A stretch of DNA of 64,000 bases, taken from NCBI GenBank assembly GCA_004211885.1, contig SHBV01000003.1:1-64000 (forward strand). Reading direction: 5' to 3'. The notes beneath the pieces were generated by a model. The model did no database searches and had not been told where the DNA came from. It worked only from the letters and a program-made list of their open reading frames with translations. The position numbers were made by a program, and so were the translations under genes. This document shows, piece after piece, positions 28,344 through 37,640 of this stretch. Position 1 is the first letter of the stretch. Each line of letters opens with the position of its first letter. Origin of the DNA: Verrucomicrobiaceae bacterium (GTDB taxonomy: Bacteria > Verrucomicrobiota > Verrucomicrobiia > Verrucomicrobiales > DEV007).

Positions 28344-28541
28344 TTATTTAGATAATCTGCTCCTCGACTGCTTTTTTGATTCGCGGTTTTCTGATGAAAG
28401 AACCTTTTTAGCCAATTCGAGGTATCCCTTATCCTGAGGAGTAAGGCTCAACTGATCATATTGCGTGAAAAAATCATTGATTCTTTTTCTTCGCAGGCGG
28501 CTTCGCAGAGTAGGGCTAGCCAGTAAAATACCTATTTTCAT
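28344..28541 (-). CDS. Small basic hypothetical protein
   Basis: A candidate gene of 65 residues beginning MKIGILLASPTLRSRLRRKR and rich in Lys, Arg and Ser, with a helical middle (FFTQYDQL, KGYLELAKKVL) and a basic end (SKKQSRSRLSK). Upstream in-frame starts at 28550 and 28577 would add up to 12 residues. I recognise no family. It is on the same strand as, and 76 bases upstream of, the MetE-like gene, with a large palindrome upstream. It could be a chance open frame. Confidence 0.4.
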   Translation of the reverse strand: MKIGILLASPTLRSRLRRKRINDFFTQYDQLSLTPQDKGYLELAKKVLSSENRESKKQSRSRLSK

Positions 28542-28856
28542 TTCGTGCATTATTTGCTTAACATATGTTACCGTCAAGGACTTCTTAATATTTAATATAT
28601 ATTAAATATTTCTTATGAAATGAAAAAAATGCTATTAAAAGCCTTTTTACTATAGGTAGCCTTTTCTATTTACGGATTTTAAATTGCTTAATAGTGTTGG
28701 ATATTTGAGGTTTAGATACTTATTAAACCCATTCTGATGTAAATTTTTTGGTAAATGGGTGCACATCAAAGCTATTAGATAATGTGATCATCGGTTGAAT
28801 CTCATCACTAATTGGGTTAAGCCTCATACGCTTTTTTGAGGACATTATAAATATTG
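28542..28856. other. Intergenic region upstream of leuC
   Basis: Spacer of about 315 bases between divergent genes, strongly A+T-rich. It holds a 24-bp palindrome (28587-28610), two interleaved inverted repeats (ACCCATT/AATGGGT at 28727-28733 and 28754-28760; TGATGT/ACATCA at 28735-28740 and 28763-28768) and a CCTCA/TGAGG pair just before the leuC start. No tRNA-like or T-box element and no leader peptide with Leu runs was recognised. Confidence 0.5.
28587..28610. promoter_or_regulatory. 24-bp perfect palindrome, possible operator
   Basis: AATATTTAATAT is followed directly by its exact reverse complement. It consists only of A and T and lies upstream of the small minus-strand gene and about 250 bases before leuC. 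It could be a protein-binding site or simply A+T-rich sequence with chance symmetry. Confidence 0.4.
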
Positions 28857-30275
28857 ATGGCTAAGAACCTTTTTCAGAAAGTTTGGGACGCTCATGCTGT
28901 GCGTGATCTATCTAATGGGCAGACTCAACTGCTCATTGGGACCCATTTGATACATGAAGTAACATCACCGCAGGCATTTGGCATGCTGAGGGATCTTGGT
29001 GTTAAGGTTAAATATCCTGAACGCACATTTGCAACTGTTGACCATATTGTTCCTACGGATCAGCGCGAGCAACCTTTCAGTGATCCGTTGGCAGATGCAA
29101 TGATTAAAGAATTAGCAAAGAATGCTGAAGAATTTGGTATTACTTACTTTGATCTCTCGACCGGTAAGCAGGGAATAGTACATGTAGTGGGTCCGGAACA
29201 AGGAATTACTCAACCTGGAACAACTATTGCTTGTGGAGATTCCCATACTGCTACTCATGGAGCCTTCGGCGCAATTGCTTTTGGGATTGGAACTACTCAG
29301 GTCAGAGACGTTTTAGCAACTCAGACAATAGCTCTCGGAAAACTTAAAGTTAGGAGAGTTAATGTTGAAGGGAGTTTGCGGCCCGGAGTGTATGCGAAAG
29401 ATGTAGCATTACATATTATTACATTATTGGGAGCGAAGGGAGGGATTGGTTATGCCTATGAATACGGAGGTTCATTGTTTGATTCATTTTCTATGGAAGA
29501 GCGAATGACGGTTTGTAATATGGCCATAGAAGGTGGGGCACGGTGTGGATATGTTAATCCGGATCAGAAGACTTTCGATTATTTAAAAGGTCGTCCGTAT
29601 GCGCCCTCAGATAATGAATGGGAGTCAGCAGTAGATGGATGGAAGAGTATTGCTTCTGATCCAGATTGTGAATATGATGATATCGTTAACATCAGGGCCG
29701 AGGACATTGCTCCGACAGTGACTTGGGGAGTTAGCCCGGATCAAGGTTTTTCCATTGAAGGTAAGGTTCCGGATCCAATGGAACAAACTGATGAGAATGA
29801 GAGACTTTCTATTCAGGAAGCAATTGATTATATGAAACTTGAGTCGGGTCAACCAATCAAAGGAACCAAGATTGATGTGGCTTTTTTAGGTAGCTGTACT
29901 AATGGGAGGTTGTCCGATTTTCGTGAAGTTGCTAAGTATCTTAAAGGTCACAAGGTATCTCCTGATGTGAAAGCGATTGCTGTTCCCGGTTCTCAGATTG
30001 TTGATGCTATGGCAAAGCAAGAAGGTTTAGATAAAATCTTTAGTGATGCAGGATTTGAGTGGAGGGCAGCAGGTTGTTCAATGTGTCTAGCTATGAATCC
30101 TGATAAGTTAATTGGTGAGCAATTGTGTGCCAGTTCTTCCAATAGAAATTTCAAGGGGCGCCAAGGAAGCCCGACCGGAAGAACAATTTTAATGAGCCCT
30201 GTCATGGTCGCTGCCGCTGCAGTTTGTGGAGAGGTAAGTGATGCCCGTGAAATTTTTCAATTTGATGCGGGGTGA
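28857..30275 (+). CDS. leuC: 3-isopropylmalate dehydratase large subunit
   Basis: A 472-residue aconitase-family protein that, with LeuD, isomerises 2-isopropylmalate to 3-isopropylmalate in leucine synthesis. The [4Fe-4S] ligands are in [12 protein letters not shown] and [13 protein letters not shown]. Other conserved stretches are [32 protein letters not shown] and the C-terminal [15 protein letters not shown]. Length is normal (about 466-472). The ATG at 28857 directly follows a TTG and begins [13 protein letters not shown], as in homologues. leuD follows 21 bases downstream. Confidence 0.97.
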   Translation: MAKNLFQKVWDAHAVRDLSNGQTQLLIGTHLIHEVTSPQAFGMLRDLGVKVKYPERTFATVDHIVPTDQREQPFSDPLADAMIKELAKNAEEFGITYFDLSTGKQGIVHVVGPEQGITQPGTTIACGDSHTATHGAFGAIAFGIGTTQVRDVLATQTIALGKLKVRRVNVEGSLRPGVYAKDVALHIITLLGAKGGIGYAYEYGGSLFDSFSMEERMTVCNMAIEGGARCGYVNPDQKTFDYLKGRPYAPSDNEWESAVDGWKSIASDPDCEYDDIVNIRAEDIAPTVTWGVSPDQGFSIEGKVPDPMEQTDENERLSIQEAIDYMKLESGQPIKGTKIDVAFLGSCTNGRLSDFREVAKYLKGHKVSPDVKAIAVPGSQIVDAMAKQEGLDKIFSDAGFEWRAAGCSMCLAMNPDKLIGEQLCASSSNRNFKGRQGSPTGRTILMSPVMVAAAAVCGEVSDAREIFQFDAG

Positions 30276-30296
30276 TTTTTTTAATCACCAAATTTT

Positions 30297-30902
30297 ATGT
30301 CTTTAGAAAAAATTAAAAAAGTTAGCGGACGATCAGTTTACGTTCCGGGGAACGATATTGATACAGACAGAATCATACCGGCAAGGTTCATGAAATGTGT
30401 GACCTTTGATGGGTTAGGTGAATACCTATTTTATGATGTCCGAAAAGATTCAGAGGGTAATGATAAGGAACATCCTCTCAATGAACCGCGATTTTTTGGT
30501 GCATCAGTTTTGATTTCTAATGCTAACTTTGGCTGTGGATCTTCTCGTGAACATGCGCCTCAGGCTTTGTATAGGTATGGATTTAGGGCTGTTATAGCGG
30601 AAAGTTTTGCTGAGATATTTTTTGGTAATTGTTGCGCTCTTGGTATGCCTTGTGTTCTGGCAACGCAGGAAAGTATAAAGGCTTTGACTGAGATAATTAA
30701 TGCTGCTCCGAAAACGGAAGTTTCCATAGATGTTGTTAATTCTGAAGTTTGTGCAGGTGATCTAAAATTTCCGGTTGAGATTCCTGTCGGAGCAAAAGAA
30801 GCTTTAACGAATGGGCGATGGGATCCTATTGCTGAATTACAAGAAGCTGAGGATTCAATTGATGATTTAGTAATTCAGTTGGGCTATCTTAAGAAGAGCT
30901 GA
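30297..30902 (+). CDS. leuD: 3-isopropylmalate dehydratase small subunit
   Basis: A 201-residue swivel-domain partner of LeuC. It carries DIDTDRIIPARFMK near the start and the substrate-recognition motif NFGCGSSREHAPQAL, with GNCCALGMPCV further on. It forms an operon with leuC. leuA and leuB are not nearby. Its last 14 bases overlap the convergent glycosyltransferase gene. Confidence 0.96.
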   Translation: MSLEKIKKVSGRSVYVPGNDIDTDRIIPARFMKCVTFDGLGEYLFYDVRKDSEGNDKEHPLNEPRFFGASVLISNANFGCGSSREHAPQALYRYGFRAVIAESFAEIFFGNCCALGMPCVLATQESIKALTEIINAAPKTEVSIDVVNSEVCAGDLKFPVEIPVGAKEALTNGRWDPIAELQEAEDSIDDLVIQLGYLKKS

Positions 30903-32763
30903 TAGATCTAATTATTTCAAATTTAAAGAGGGGTTCCAGACTAGAGAATTCTCTGGACTTATGGAATTTTTCCTTAGATTTAATTAGTGGAATCCCGTCT
31001 TGGTGTTCAGGGTGATTACTGTTGATATCCAAATAACCTAAAATAATTGTAAGTTTTTTTTGATTCTTTTTTGATTTATCGATTTCCAATAAGAGATCTT
31101 CTTTGTTTTTAGCGTAAGTGCAATTTGGGTAATAAGCCTTCATCATCTTTCCACCGAATCCATAACAAACAACCTGCATTTCTTCACCTGTTTCTGCTCT
31201 TTGTTTAAGATGTTTTGCAACATCCTTATACGGTGCAAAGGGAAGCGTTTGTGTGTTATTTCTAGGTTCACGAGCAATGTATAAATAAAAGCAAATTACA
31301 ATTATACTGATCAAGGAATTGAATGAGTATTTTGATTTTCCGGTATGAAGTATTCCTGAAAACCCGATGCCCAGAACAATGACTAAAGGCACTAGACAGA
31401 GCGTTATAAAGTGATGATGAAGATAAGTGTCTGTGATTCCATTAATTAGAATCGACCCAAGACCTAAAATGATAATGGTAATCAATAATTTTGCTGCACC
31501 TTTTCGGCTTATCCAAGTTCTAATAATGCCAAAAAATAAACTAAAGAATGTTATTAATAAGATAGCAGAACCAATGACTGGACTTTGCCCCAGTTCTTTT
31601 ACTACTGAAGGCAATTCGCTTCCAGGTTGACTGATATCCATTCCAAATAGTAAATGCCCAATTGAATTGCCAAAGTTTGGTGAAATTGAAGAGTGAGGAT
31701 TCTCTATTGGTTCCCAGTGCAATATTTGGATGATGTTCGGCATGAAAAGAGGGAGGTAGACCATGCAAGCCATAGCATTCGCGGCAATGAGCCTGCCAAT
31801 GGATGCTGAGCGATGTGAGAAATTTGTGTTCTGAGATAAAATTAATAAGATTCCGCACAAGCTAAATCCAATGGTGTAAAATATTCCTTCAGGAATTGTC
31901 CATGCAAGAATCAGCTGGTTAAATCCAAACAAGATCCAGTACCTCCACCGCTCTTTGTTATCATTGATTGCATAAGTTAACCATAAAGAGCCAAGTAAAG
32001 TTAAAAAAATAATTACTCCGGCACTGCCCAGTTCAGTTCCATGTCGTATATGCCATGGATGCATGGCAAGTAATAGGGCTGACCCTAGAGCTCCTGTGCT
32101 GAACCCCCAACGTTTGACCAATAAAGCGATTATTAAAATAGAAAGAATACTTAGAATAAAAGACGGTGCACGTATTAATAATTCATGAATTTTAAATTCT
32201 TTGGATTCAGTTTTTGTTTGCCAAATGCTTTGAGATATTTTTATCGCTGCGGCCAATGGAGGGCATTCATTTTGTTTCTGATGCATCCACAAGGTTTCTC
32301 TCCAATCCTTAGATAAAATTTCATGATTTGTATTTTTAACAAAGTTGATTTCCTCCCACCATAAACTTCCTGTAGCAAGATTCCACCGTAGGTGCCCTCC
32401 TAATAAAATAATTAATAGGAGCAAAATCCAAAATAACGTTGGGCGGATATGTTCAATTTCAGGACTAGAATTTAAATTTTTCTCTCTATGATGAGAGTAT
32501 TTCGACCATTTTTTCCAGAAGAAGATGAGAACAATTCCAATGAATGCGCTGGATGCAAAACCATACCAAAGACCGATAATTATATCATTGTCCAGAGAAT
32601 ATAACTCATTACTTTGATGGGCATCCAATTCCCATGGTTTTTGCGAGAAGTACAGGAAGGATATGCAGCAAAGGGTGGACAGCAGAATAATAAAGCGTAT
32701 CAATTTGCCACGAGCGTACCAGAAGCTATTCTCTGGTCTGACAAAAACATTACGATTAGACAC
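30889..32763 (-). CDS. PMT/ArnT-like membrane glycosyltransferase (GT39/GT83 type)
   Basis: A 624-residue integral membrane protein with about eleven hydrophobic helices. The first periplasmic loop starts HLRWNLATGSLWWEEINFVKN with an acidic residue pair like the Asp/Glu site of polyprenyl-phosphate-sugar transferases, followed by the KQNECPPLAAAIK segment. The C-terminal 100 residues are a soluble periplasmic domain. Such enzymes move mannose or aminoarabinose from an undecaprenyl carrier to proteins or lipid A; the acceptor is unknown. The start is GTG at 32763. Convergent overlap of 14 bases with leuD. An alternative is a general glycosyltransferase-family membrane protein. Confidence 0.7.
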   Translation of the reverse strand: MSNRNVFVRPENSFWYARGKLIRFIILLSTLCCISFLYFSQKPWELDAHQSNELYSLDNDIIIGLWYGFASSAFIGIVLIFFWKKWSKYSHHREKNLNSSPEIEHIRPTLFWILLLLIILLGGHLRWNLATGSLWWEEINFVKNTNHEILSKDWRETLWMHQKQNECPPLAAAIKISQSIWQTKTESKEFKIHELLIRAPSFILSILSILIIALLVKRWGFSTGALGSALLLAMHPWHIRHGTELGSAGVIIFLTLLGSLWLTYAINDNKERWRYWILFGFNQLILAWTIPEGIFYTIGFSLCGILLILSQNTNFSHRSASIGRLIAANAMACMVYLPLFMPNIIQILHWEPIENPHSSISPNFGNSIGHLLFGMDISQPGSELPSVVKELGQSPVIGSAILLITFFSLFFGIIRTWISRKGAAKLLITIIILGLGSILINGITDTYLHHHFITLCLVPLVIVLGIGFSGILHTGKSKYSFNSLISIIVICFYLYIAREPRNNTQTLPFAPYKDVAKHLKQRAETGEEMQVVCYGFGGKMMKAYYPNCTYAKNKEDLLLEIDKSKKNQKKLTIILGYLDINSNHPEHQDGIPLIKSKEKFHKSREFSSLEPLFKFEIIRSISSS

Positions 32764-32880
32764 GATAGTGAAATTTGACTCTTTGCTGTAAGTATTCCAA
32801 TGCTTTCTTTATTAGATGAATTTTTAGAGATGACCCAGATACACGTTGACTAAATTTCCTTTGGTTATGATTTCCCTCAA

Positions 32881-34617
32881 ATGAAAACAATTTTACGCGT
32901 TTTTTCCTATCTTAAGCGCTATCCAAAGCTTGGTTCTTTGCAGCTCATTTGTGCTATTGTAGGAACTTTACTAGCGATTGTTTTTCCTAATGTGGCTCGT
33001 TTAGTTCTCGATGTGGCGGTTCCTGAAAAAAGCGCTGAGTTGTTAGTTAAATATACTCTTTTGGCATGCCTTGCTTATTTTGGAAGGGATTTGCTTAATT
33101 CGTTACGTATTATGTTAAATAATACTTTTGAGCAGAAAATTATTTTTGATATCAGAAGTGATCTTTATCAGACACTGCAAAGGCTACCTTTGAGCTGGTT
33201 CGATAATCGACCGACTGGAGATATAATGACTCGTGTTGCTGAAGATGTGACGGCCATGGAAAGGGTACTCATTGATGGAATAGAACAAGGGCTCGTCGCT
33301 TTATTGCAAATAATAGCTGTGGGGATTGTAATGTTTTGGATCAATCCTACTCTGGCCTTTTGGGCATTGGCTCCAGTGCCACTATTATTTATTGGTGCAA
33401 TTATTTATACTAGTACAAGAGATCGGTACAGAACTGTTCGACAGGCCACATCGGAAATGAACGCTTTGCTTCATGATAATATTTCCGGCATCCGCCAGAT
33501 CAAGGCTTACACTATGGAAAAGGAAGAGCATCAAAGGTTTAATGCTGCTAGTGATAAGGTCCGTAAAGCTACTCTTCGCACAATGTTTGCTTGGGCAATA
33601 TATAACCCAACTATGAGTTTTTTTGGCGGAATTGGTTTTATTTTGGTAATGGGATTCGGAGGAATGCTTGCTATTGATGGCCAAATGACTCCTGGAGAGA
33701 TAACAGCGTTCTTACTCTATTTGACACTATTTTATGAGCCCATTGGCCGGTTGCATCAACTCAATCAGATGTTGCAGTCAGGTCGAGCAGCAGGAGAGAG
33801 GGTATTTGAAATATTAGATTCGGAAGAGGAGCCTGGCCTTGAATCGGGTCAGGAACTACATGACCCCGTAAAAGGTCATGTAGAGTATCGAGACGTGTCC
33901 TTCAGTTATGGTGAAGAATTATCTACTATCAATGGAGTAAATTTAGAGGCCGAGCCTGGACAGACAATAGCTTTGGTGGGGCCAACTGGAGCGGGCAAAA
34001 CGACATTAATCAATTTGCTGACACGATTTTATGAATATGATGGGGGGGAGATTCTAGTGGATGGAGTCGAAGTCAATTCTATTAAAAAAAGATCTCTTCG
34101 CAATGCAATCGGCTACGTGACCCAAGAAAGTTTTCTTTTCAATGGGACTATAAGAGAAAATTTGCTTATCGCGAACAGGGATGCAACTGATGAGCAGATG
34201 TGGGAATCTCTAGAGGTTGCAAATGCTTCTGATTTTGTTATGCAATTACCTCAAGGATTAGACACTCAGGTAGGTGAGCGTGGAGTAAAACTCAGTGTAG
34301 GCGAGAAACAGAGAGTTAGTGTGGCTCGGTCCTTATTGCGAAATCCTCCGATTCTTCTTTTGGATGAGGCAACGGCAAGCGTTGACACTGAAACCGAAAG
34401 GTTGATTCAGGAAGCTCTTGAAAGGCTGATGCAGAACAGGACTAGCTTTGTTATAGCTCACCGTTTAAGCACAGTACGTGGAGCTGATCGAATTTACGTC
34501 CTTAAAGATGGTGAAGTCATTGAAAGTGGAAATCATCAAGACCTTTTGTCTCAATCAGGTCTCTATGCAGACCTCTGTAAGACTAGTTTTCTGGACGAGA
34601 GCGAAGAATCTCTTTAA
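32881..34617 (+). CDS. ABC exporter, MsbA-like half-transporter
   Basis: A 578-residue fused membrane/ATPase half-transporter that would work as a homodimer. Residues 1-300 form six membrane helices (with WFDNRPTGDIMTRV at the coupling helix), and residues 335-578 the ATPase: Walker A GPTGAGKTT, Q-loop VTQESFLF, Walker B ILLLDEATA and the switch His in FVIAHRLSTV. The signature reads LSVGEKQR instead of LSGGQ. MsbA-type proteins flip lipid A or export lipids and peptides; the cargo here is not known. Its stop codon abuts the stop of the convergent DUF6702 gene. Confidence 0.9.
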   Translation: MKTILRVFSYLKRYPKLGSLQLICAIVGTLLAIVFPNVARLVLDVAVPEKSAELLVKYTLLACLAYFGRDLLNSLRIMLNNTFEQKIIFDIRSDLYQTLQRLPLSWFDNRPTGDIMTRVAEDVTAMERVLIDGIEQGLVALLQIIAVGIVMFWINPTLAFWALAPVPLLFIGAIIYTSTRDRYRTVRQATSEMNALLHDNISGIRQIKAYTMEKEEHQRFNAASDKVRKATLRTMFAWAIYNPTMSFFGGIGFILVMGFGGMLAIDGQMTPGEITAFLLYLTLFYEPIGRLHQLNQMLQSGRAAGERVFEILDSEEEPGLESGQELHDPVKGHVEYRDVSFSYGEELSTINGVNLEAEPGQTIALVGPTGAGKTTLINLLTRFYEYDGGEILVDGVEVNSIKKRSLRNAIGYVTQESFLFNGTIRENLLIANRDATDEQMWESLEVANASDFVMQLPQGLDTQVGERGVKLSVGEKQRVSVARSLLRNPPILLLDEATASVDTETERLIQEALERLMQNRTSFVIAHRLSTVRGADRIYVLKDGEVIESGNHQDLLSQSGLYADLCKTSFLDESEESL

Positions 34618-35163
34618 TCATTGCTCTAATATTAGAGGCCTTATCTTTGTGTCTTGTTTAAAAGAGAAGATTCCTTTCTTTTTCCCTTCTCTGTATTCAA
34701 TTATATTCTTTTGGCCCTCAAGATCATCAAAAAAAATCGAATTTTGTATTTTGCATTGCTTGGGGAGAGTTCCCTCACCCAAAATGAATTCGAAATAGAG
34801 CCAGGCATTTGTAATGCCTACTTCCTTATCTAACCACTTAGGGATAAGCTTCTTTCCTGTTGGCAGAGTAATATAAAAATTATTATTTAAATAGGAACAG
34901 ATGTTTTTTTCAGCGCCTTCGGTATTTTCAATGTCTATTTGTTTATCGGTCTTCTTGGACAAGGCAGATTCTAAATCAACAACTCTTACCCTAAGAGCAA
35001 TTTCAATGGATTGTGTTTTGGGGTTCCAAACCGCTTCCGCAAATGTGGCGTGTACCGGATGAGCTCCAGCAGGAGTGATCAAATATACCAAGAAATGAAT
35101 AAATAAGGTAAACGTTAATAGTTTACGATGAGTCCTTTTCAGAACTTTTCTTTTTCTTTTCAT
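34618..35163 (-). CDS. DUF6702-like exported protein
   Basis: A 181-residue protein with a basic N-terminus, a signal helix (LLTFTLFIHFLVYLI) and the family start GAHPVHATFAEAVWNPKTQS, then IEIALRVRVVDLESAL. This resembles small exported proteins of the DUF6702 family found beside M1 peptidases in Bacteroidetes. The function is unknown. It overlaps the end of the M1 peptidase gene by 41 bases, so both are cotranscribed. The match to the DUF is from memory of the HP.. start and the pattern of strands. Confidence 0.7.
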   Translation of the reverse strand: MKRKRKVLKRTHRKLLTFTLFIHFLVYLITPAGAHPVHATFAEAVWNPKTQSIEIALRVRVVDLESALSKKTDKQIDIENTEGAEKNICSYLNNNFYITLPTGKKLIPKWLDKEVGITNAWLYFEFILGEGTLPKQCKIQNSIFFDDLEGQKNIIEYREGKKKGIFSFKQDTKIRPLILEQ

Positions 35164-37492
35164 TTTGTTGTTCTTTGGAACGGTTCTCTTCCTTCTTTGC
35201 TTTCTGCATTGGATTTTCCCCTTTTTTCCTTTTTTGTAATTGGAACCGAGATTCTATCGGCCGAGGAGGCCAATAATTATTATTTCTATCCGTGTCGGCA
35301 GTTTCCAGCATTGGATCAATCTCAATTTGAGTGATCTCTTTTTTAGCGATGACTAATTTCTTTACTGTTCTAGTGTTTCTTTTCCAAATTTCAGCAGGAA
35401 TTCTCATGGTTCCCTTTTTCCCATTTGCATATGTGATATCGAGAATGACGGGAGATACAAGGCCTCCAATATTTTCAATTTCAATTACATAGAATTTTCT
35501 TCTCAGGGAAAGTAATTTCAGCTCCTCTGGCTCAAGGCTTTTCAAAAATTCATTGTATTCTCTGCGATCACTTTCAGTCACATCGAGTGGATCAAATTTA
35601 TTATAAAAATCAAGAAGCTCTCGGTTCCTGTCTACTAATTTTGGTAATGGTTTATTTCTTGAATCAATGAGATCTTTCGCTTCATTTTCTTCTCTTTTTT
35701 CTTTTTTGATCGGTTTTTCAATGTCTGGATCTTTTGTGTCAATTTGATAAAGGCGCAAAGACTTCATGGCTACGTCAACGTTCTTTGTCGTATAGAACCA
35801 TCCTCGCCAAAACCAATCCAGGTCCACGCCTGAAGCATCTTCCATGCTTCGAAAAAAGTCGGCAGGCTCTGGCCTTTTGAACATCCAACGGGTAGAGTAT
35901 TCTTTAAAAGCAAAGTCAAATAATTCACGTCCGATTACTGTTTCTCTTAACACATTTAATGCAGCGGCGGGTTTGCTATAGGCATTATTACCGAACTGAT
36001 GTATTGATTCTGAATTTGTCATTATGGGCCTCTGTGTGCTGCTCGACATATAGCTGGTGATACTTTTGGGCTTGCCCCTTCCTGATGACCATTTTTGTTG
36101 CCATTCTGCTTGGGCTAGAAATTGGAGAAATGTATTAAGACCCTCATCCATCCATGTCCATTGTCTCTCATCAGAATTGACGATCATAGGGAACCAATTA
36201 TGACCTACTTCATGGATTACAACTCCTATAAGAGCATTCTTGGTACCTTCCGAATAGGTGCCGTCTTCTTCTGGCCTTGGTCCGTTAAAACAAATCATTG
36301 GATATTCCATACCAAAGACTGGTCCGTTCACGCTTATGGCTACAGGGTATGGATAGTCAAAAGTAAATTTTGAATAGATATCAAGGGTGTGGGTTATGGA
36401 TGCCGTTGAATATTTACTCCAGAGAGGTTCAGCTTCGTTGGGATAGAAGGACATTGCCCATGCGCGCTTTCCTGGTGCAAATTCATGATATTTTGCGTCC
36501 CAAATAAATTTCCTAGAAGATGCCCAGGCGAAGTCTCTGACATTTTCAGCTTTGAAAATCCAGGTCTTAGTATTCTTTGGTTTGTTCTTATTTTCCTGAG
36601 TCTTTTTTGCTTCTTCAGGATTGACAATGAAAGTGGTTTCTCCTGTTTTTATAGCATTTTTCCAACGCTTATTTTGCTCCTCTGTTAGTATTTGTTGGGC
36701 ATTTTGTAGTTCACCGGTCGCAGCAACAATGTGGTCAGAAGGGGCAGTTATCTCCACTTTATAATCACCAAATTCGAGTGTGAATTCTCCTCTGCCTAGG
36801 AACTGTTTGTGCTGCCACCCCGTATAATCTGTATAGGAGGCCATTCTAGGGAACCACTGTGCCAGTTCGTAGATATAGTTTTTGTCCTTTTTGAAAAATT
36901 CATAACCTCCGCGTGCCCGGTTAAGATCGGCATCGATAATATTTTGTTCCCACTCAACGCTGAAAATAAATTTTGATTTTGGATCGAGTGGTTTTTGGAG
37001 GTCAATTCTCATCATCGTTCCAACTATTTGTGTCTTTAATGGCTTCCCTTTACTGTCTATTACTTTTTTGATTTTGTACCCTCCATCAAAAGACTGACGA
37101 TATAGTTGAGACCTCAACCCATTGAAACTTATTCCATCCAAATTGGGTGCTTCCTGAGTCAATGCTTCATCTGATTCAGGCTCGAATCGGTTCTGATCAA
37201 GTTGTAACCAGAGATATTTTAGGGAATGGGGTGAGTTGTTTTTGTAAGAGATAGTTTCGAATCCTTTCAATTGTTGTTTTGTGTCGTCCAATGAAACCTT
37301 GATGTCGTAGTCTACTTCTTGTTGCCAGTAATTAGGGCCAGGTGCTCCAGATGCTAACCGTGATTCATTCGGAGTAGGTAGCAATTCATGAATTTGGCGG
37401 AAAGGATCATCTTCATAAGATGGTAATTGGCTAAGGCATAGCTTGGAGAAGTACAATGTGATGCCAATGAATAGATAGACAGATTGTTTCAT
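35123..37492 (-). CDS. M1-family zinc metallopeptidase
   Basis: A 789-residue exported aminopeptidase-like protein. The signal peptide at the start (MKQSVYLFIGITLYF) favours the ATG at 37492 over one 63 bases upstream. The zinc site is HEVGHNW, followed after exactly 18 residues by Glu in MDEGLNTF (HExxH-x18-E). The M1 exopeptidase GxMEN motif appears as FGMEYPMI. An insertion of about 60 charged residues near the middle of the C-terminal half and a highly charged tail (KKEENRSKEQQNEKKKKSS) are additional. Likely periplasmic or outer-membrane associated. It is paired with the DUF6702 gene. Confidence 0.9.
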   Translation of the reverse strand: MKQSVYLFIGITLYFSKLCLSQLPSYEDDPFRQIHELLPTPNESRLASGAPGPNYWQQEVDYDIKVSLDDTKQQLKGFETISYKNNSPHSLKYLWLQLDQNRFEPESDEALTQEAPNLDGISFNGLRSQLYRQSFDGGYKIKKVIDSKGKPLKTQIVGTMMRIDLQKPLDPKSKFIFSVEWEQNIIDADLNRARGGYEFFKKDKNYIYELAQWFPRMASYTDYTGWQHKQFLGRGEFTLEFGDYKVEITAPSDHIVAATGELQNAQQILTEEQNKRWKNAIKTGETTFIVNPEEAKKTQENKNKPKNTKTWIFKAENVRDFAWASSRKFIWDAKYHEFAPGKRAWAMSFYPNEAEPLWSKYSTASITHTLDIYSKFTFDYPYPVAISVNGPVFGMEYPMICFNGPRPEEDGTYSEGTKNALIGVVIHEVGHNWFPMIVNSDERQWTWMDEGLNTFLQFLAQAEWQQKWSSGRGKPKSITSYMSSSTQRPIMTNSESIHQFGNNAYSKPAAALNVLRETVIGRELFDFAFKEYSTRWMFKRPEPADFFRSMEDASGVDLDWFWRGWFYTTKNVDVAMKSLRLYQIDTKDPDIEKPIKKEKREENEAKDLIDSRNKPLPKLVDRNRELLDFYNKFDPLDVTESDRREYNEFLKSLEPEELKLLSLRRKFYVIEIENIGGLVSPVILDITYANGKKGTMRIPAEIWKRNTRTVKKLVIAKKEITQIEIDPMLETADTDRNNNYWPPRPIESRFQLQKRKKGENPMQKAKKEENRSKEQQNEKKKKSSEKDSS

Positions 37493-37640
37493 GGTATTTG
37501 AGGATGGATCGTTTTCCGGGGCCGTTAAGCTAATCCTATAGTGCTGTTTCTGCAATTTCTACATTAACTATATTTATAATAATGGGGCCTCAACCAATTT
37601 TCCCTATAAATAAATAAGTAACTCGAAGCAAAATGACTAA

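Noticed and set aside
28822-28841. CCTCA/TGAGG pair before leuC as ribosome-site sequestration
   Set aside because: The GAGG it would hide is about 15 bases from the start codon, too far to be the functional ribosome-binding site.
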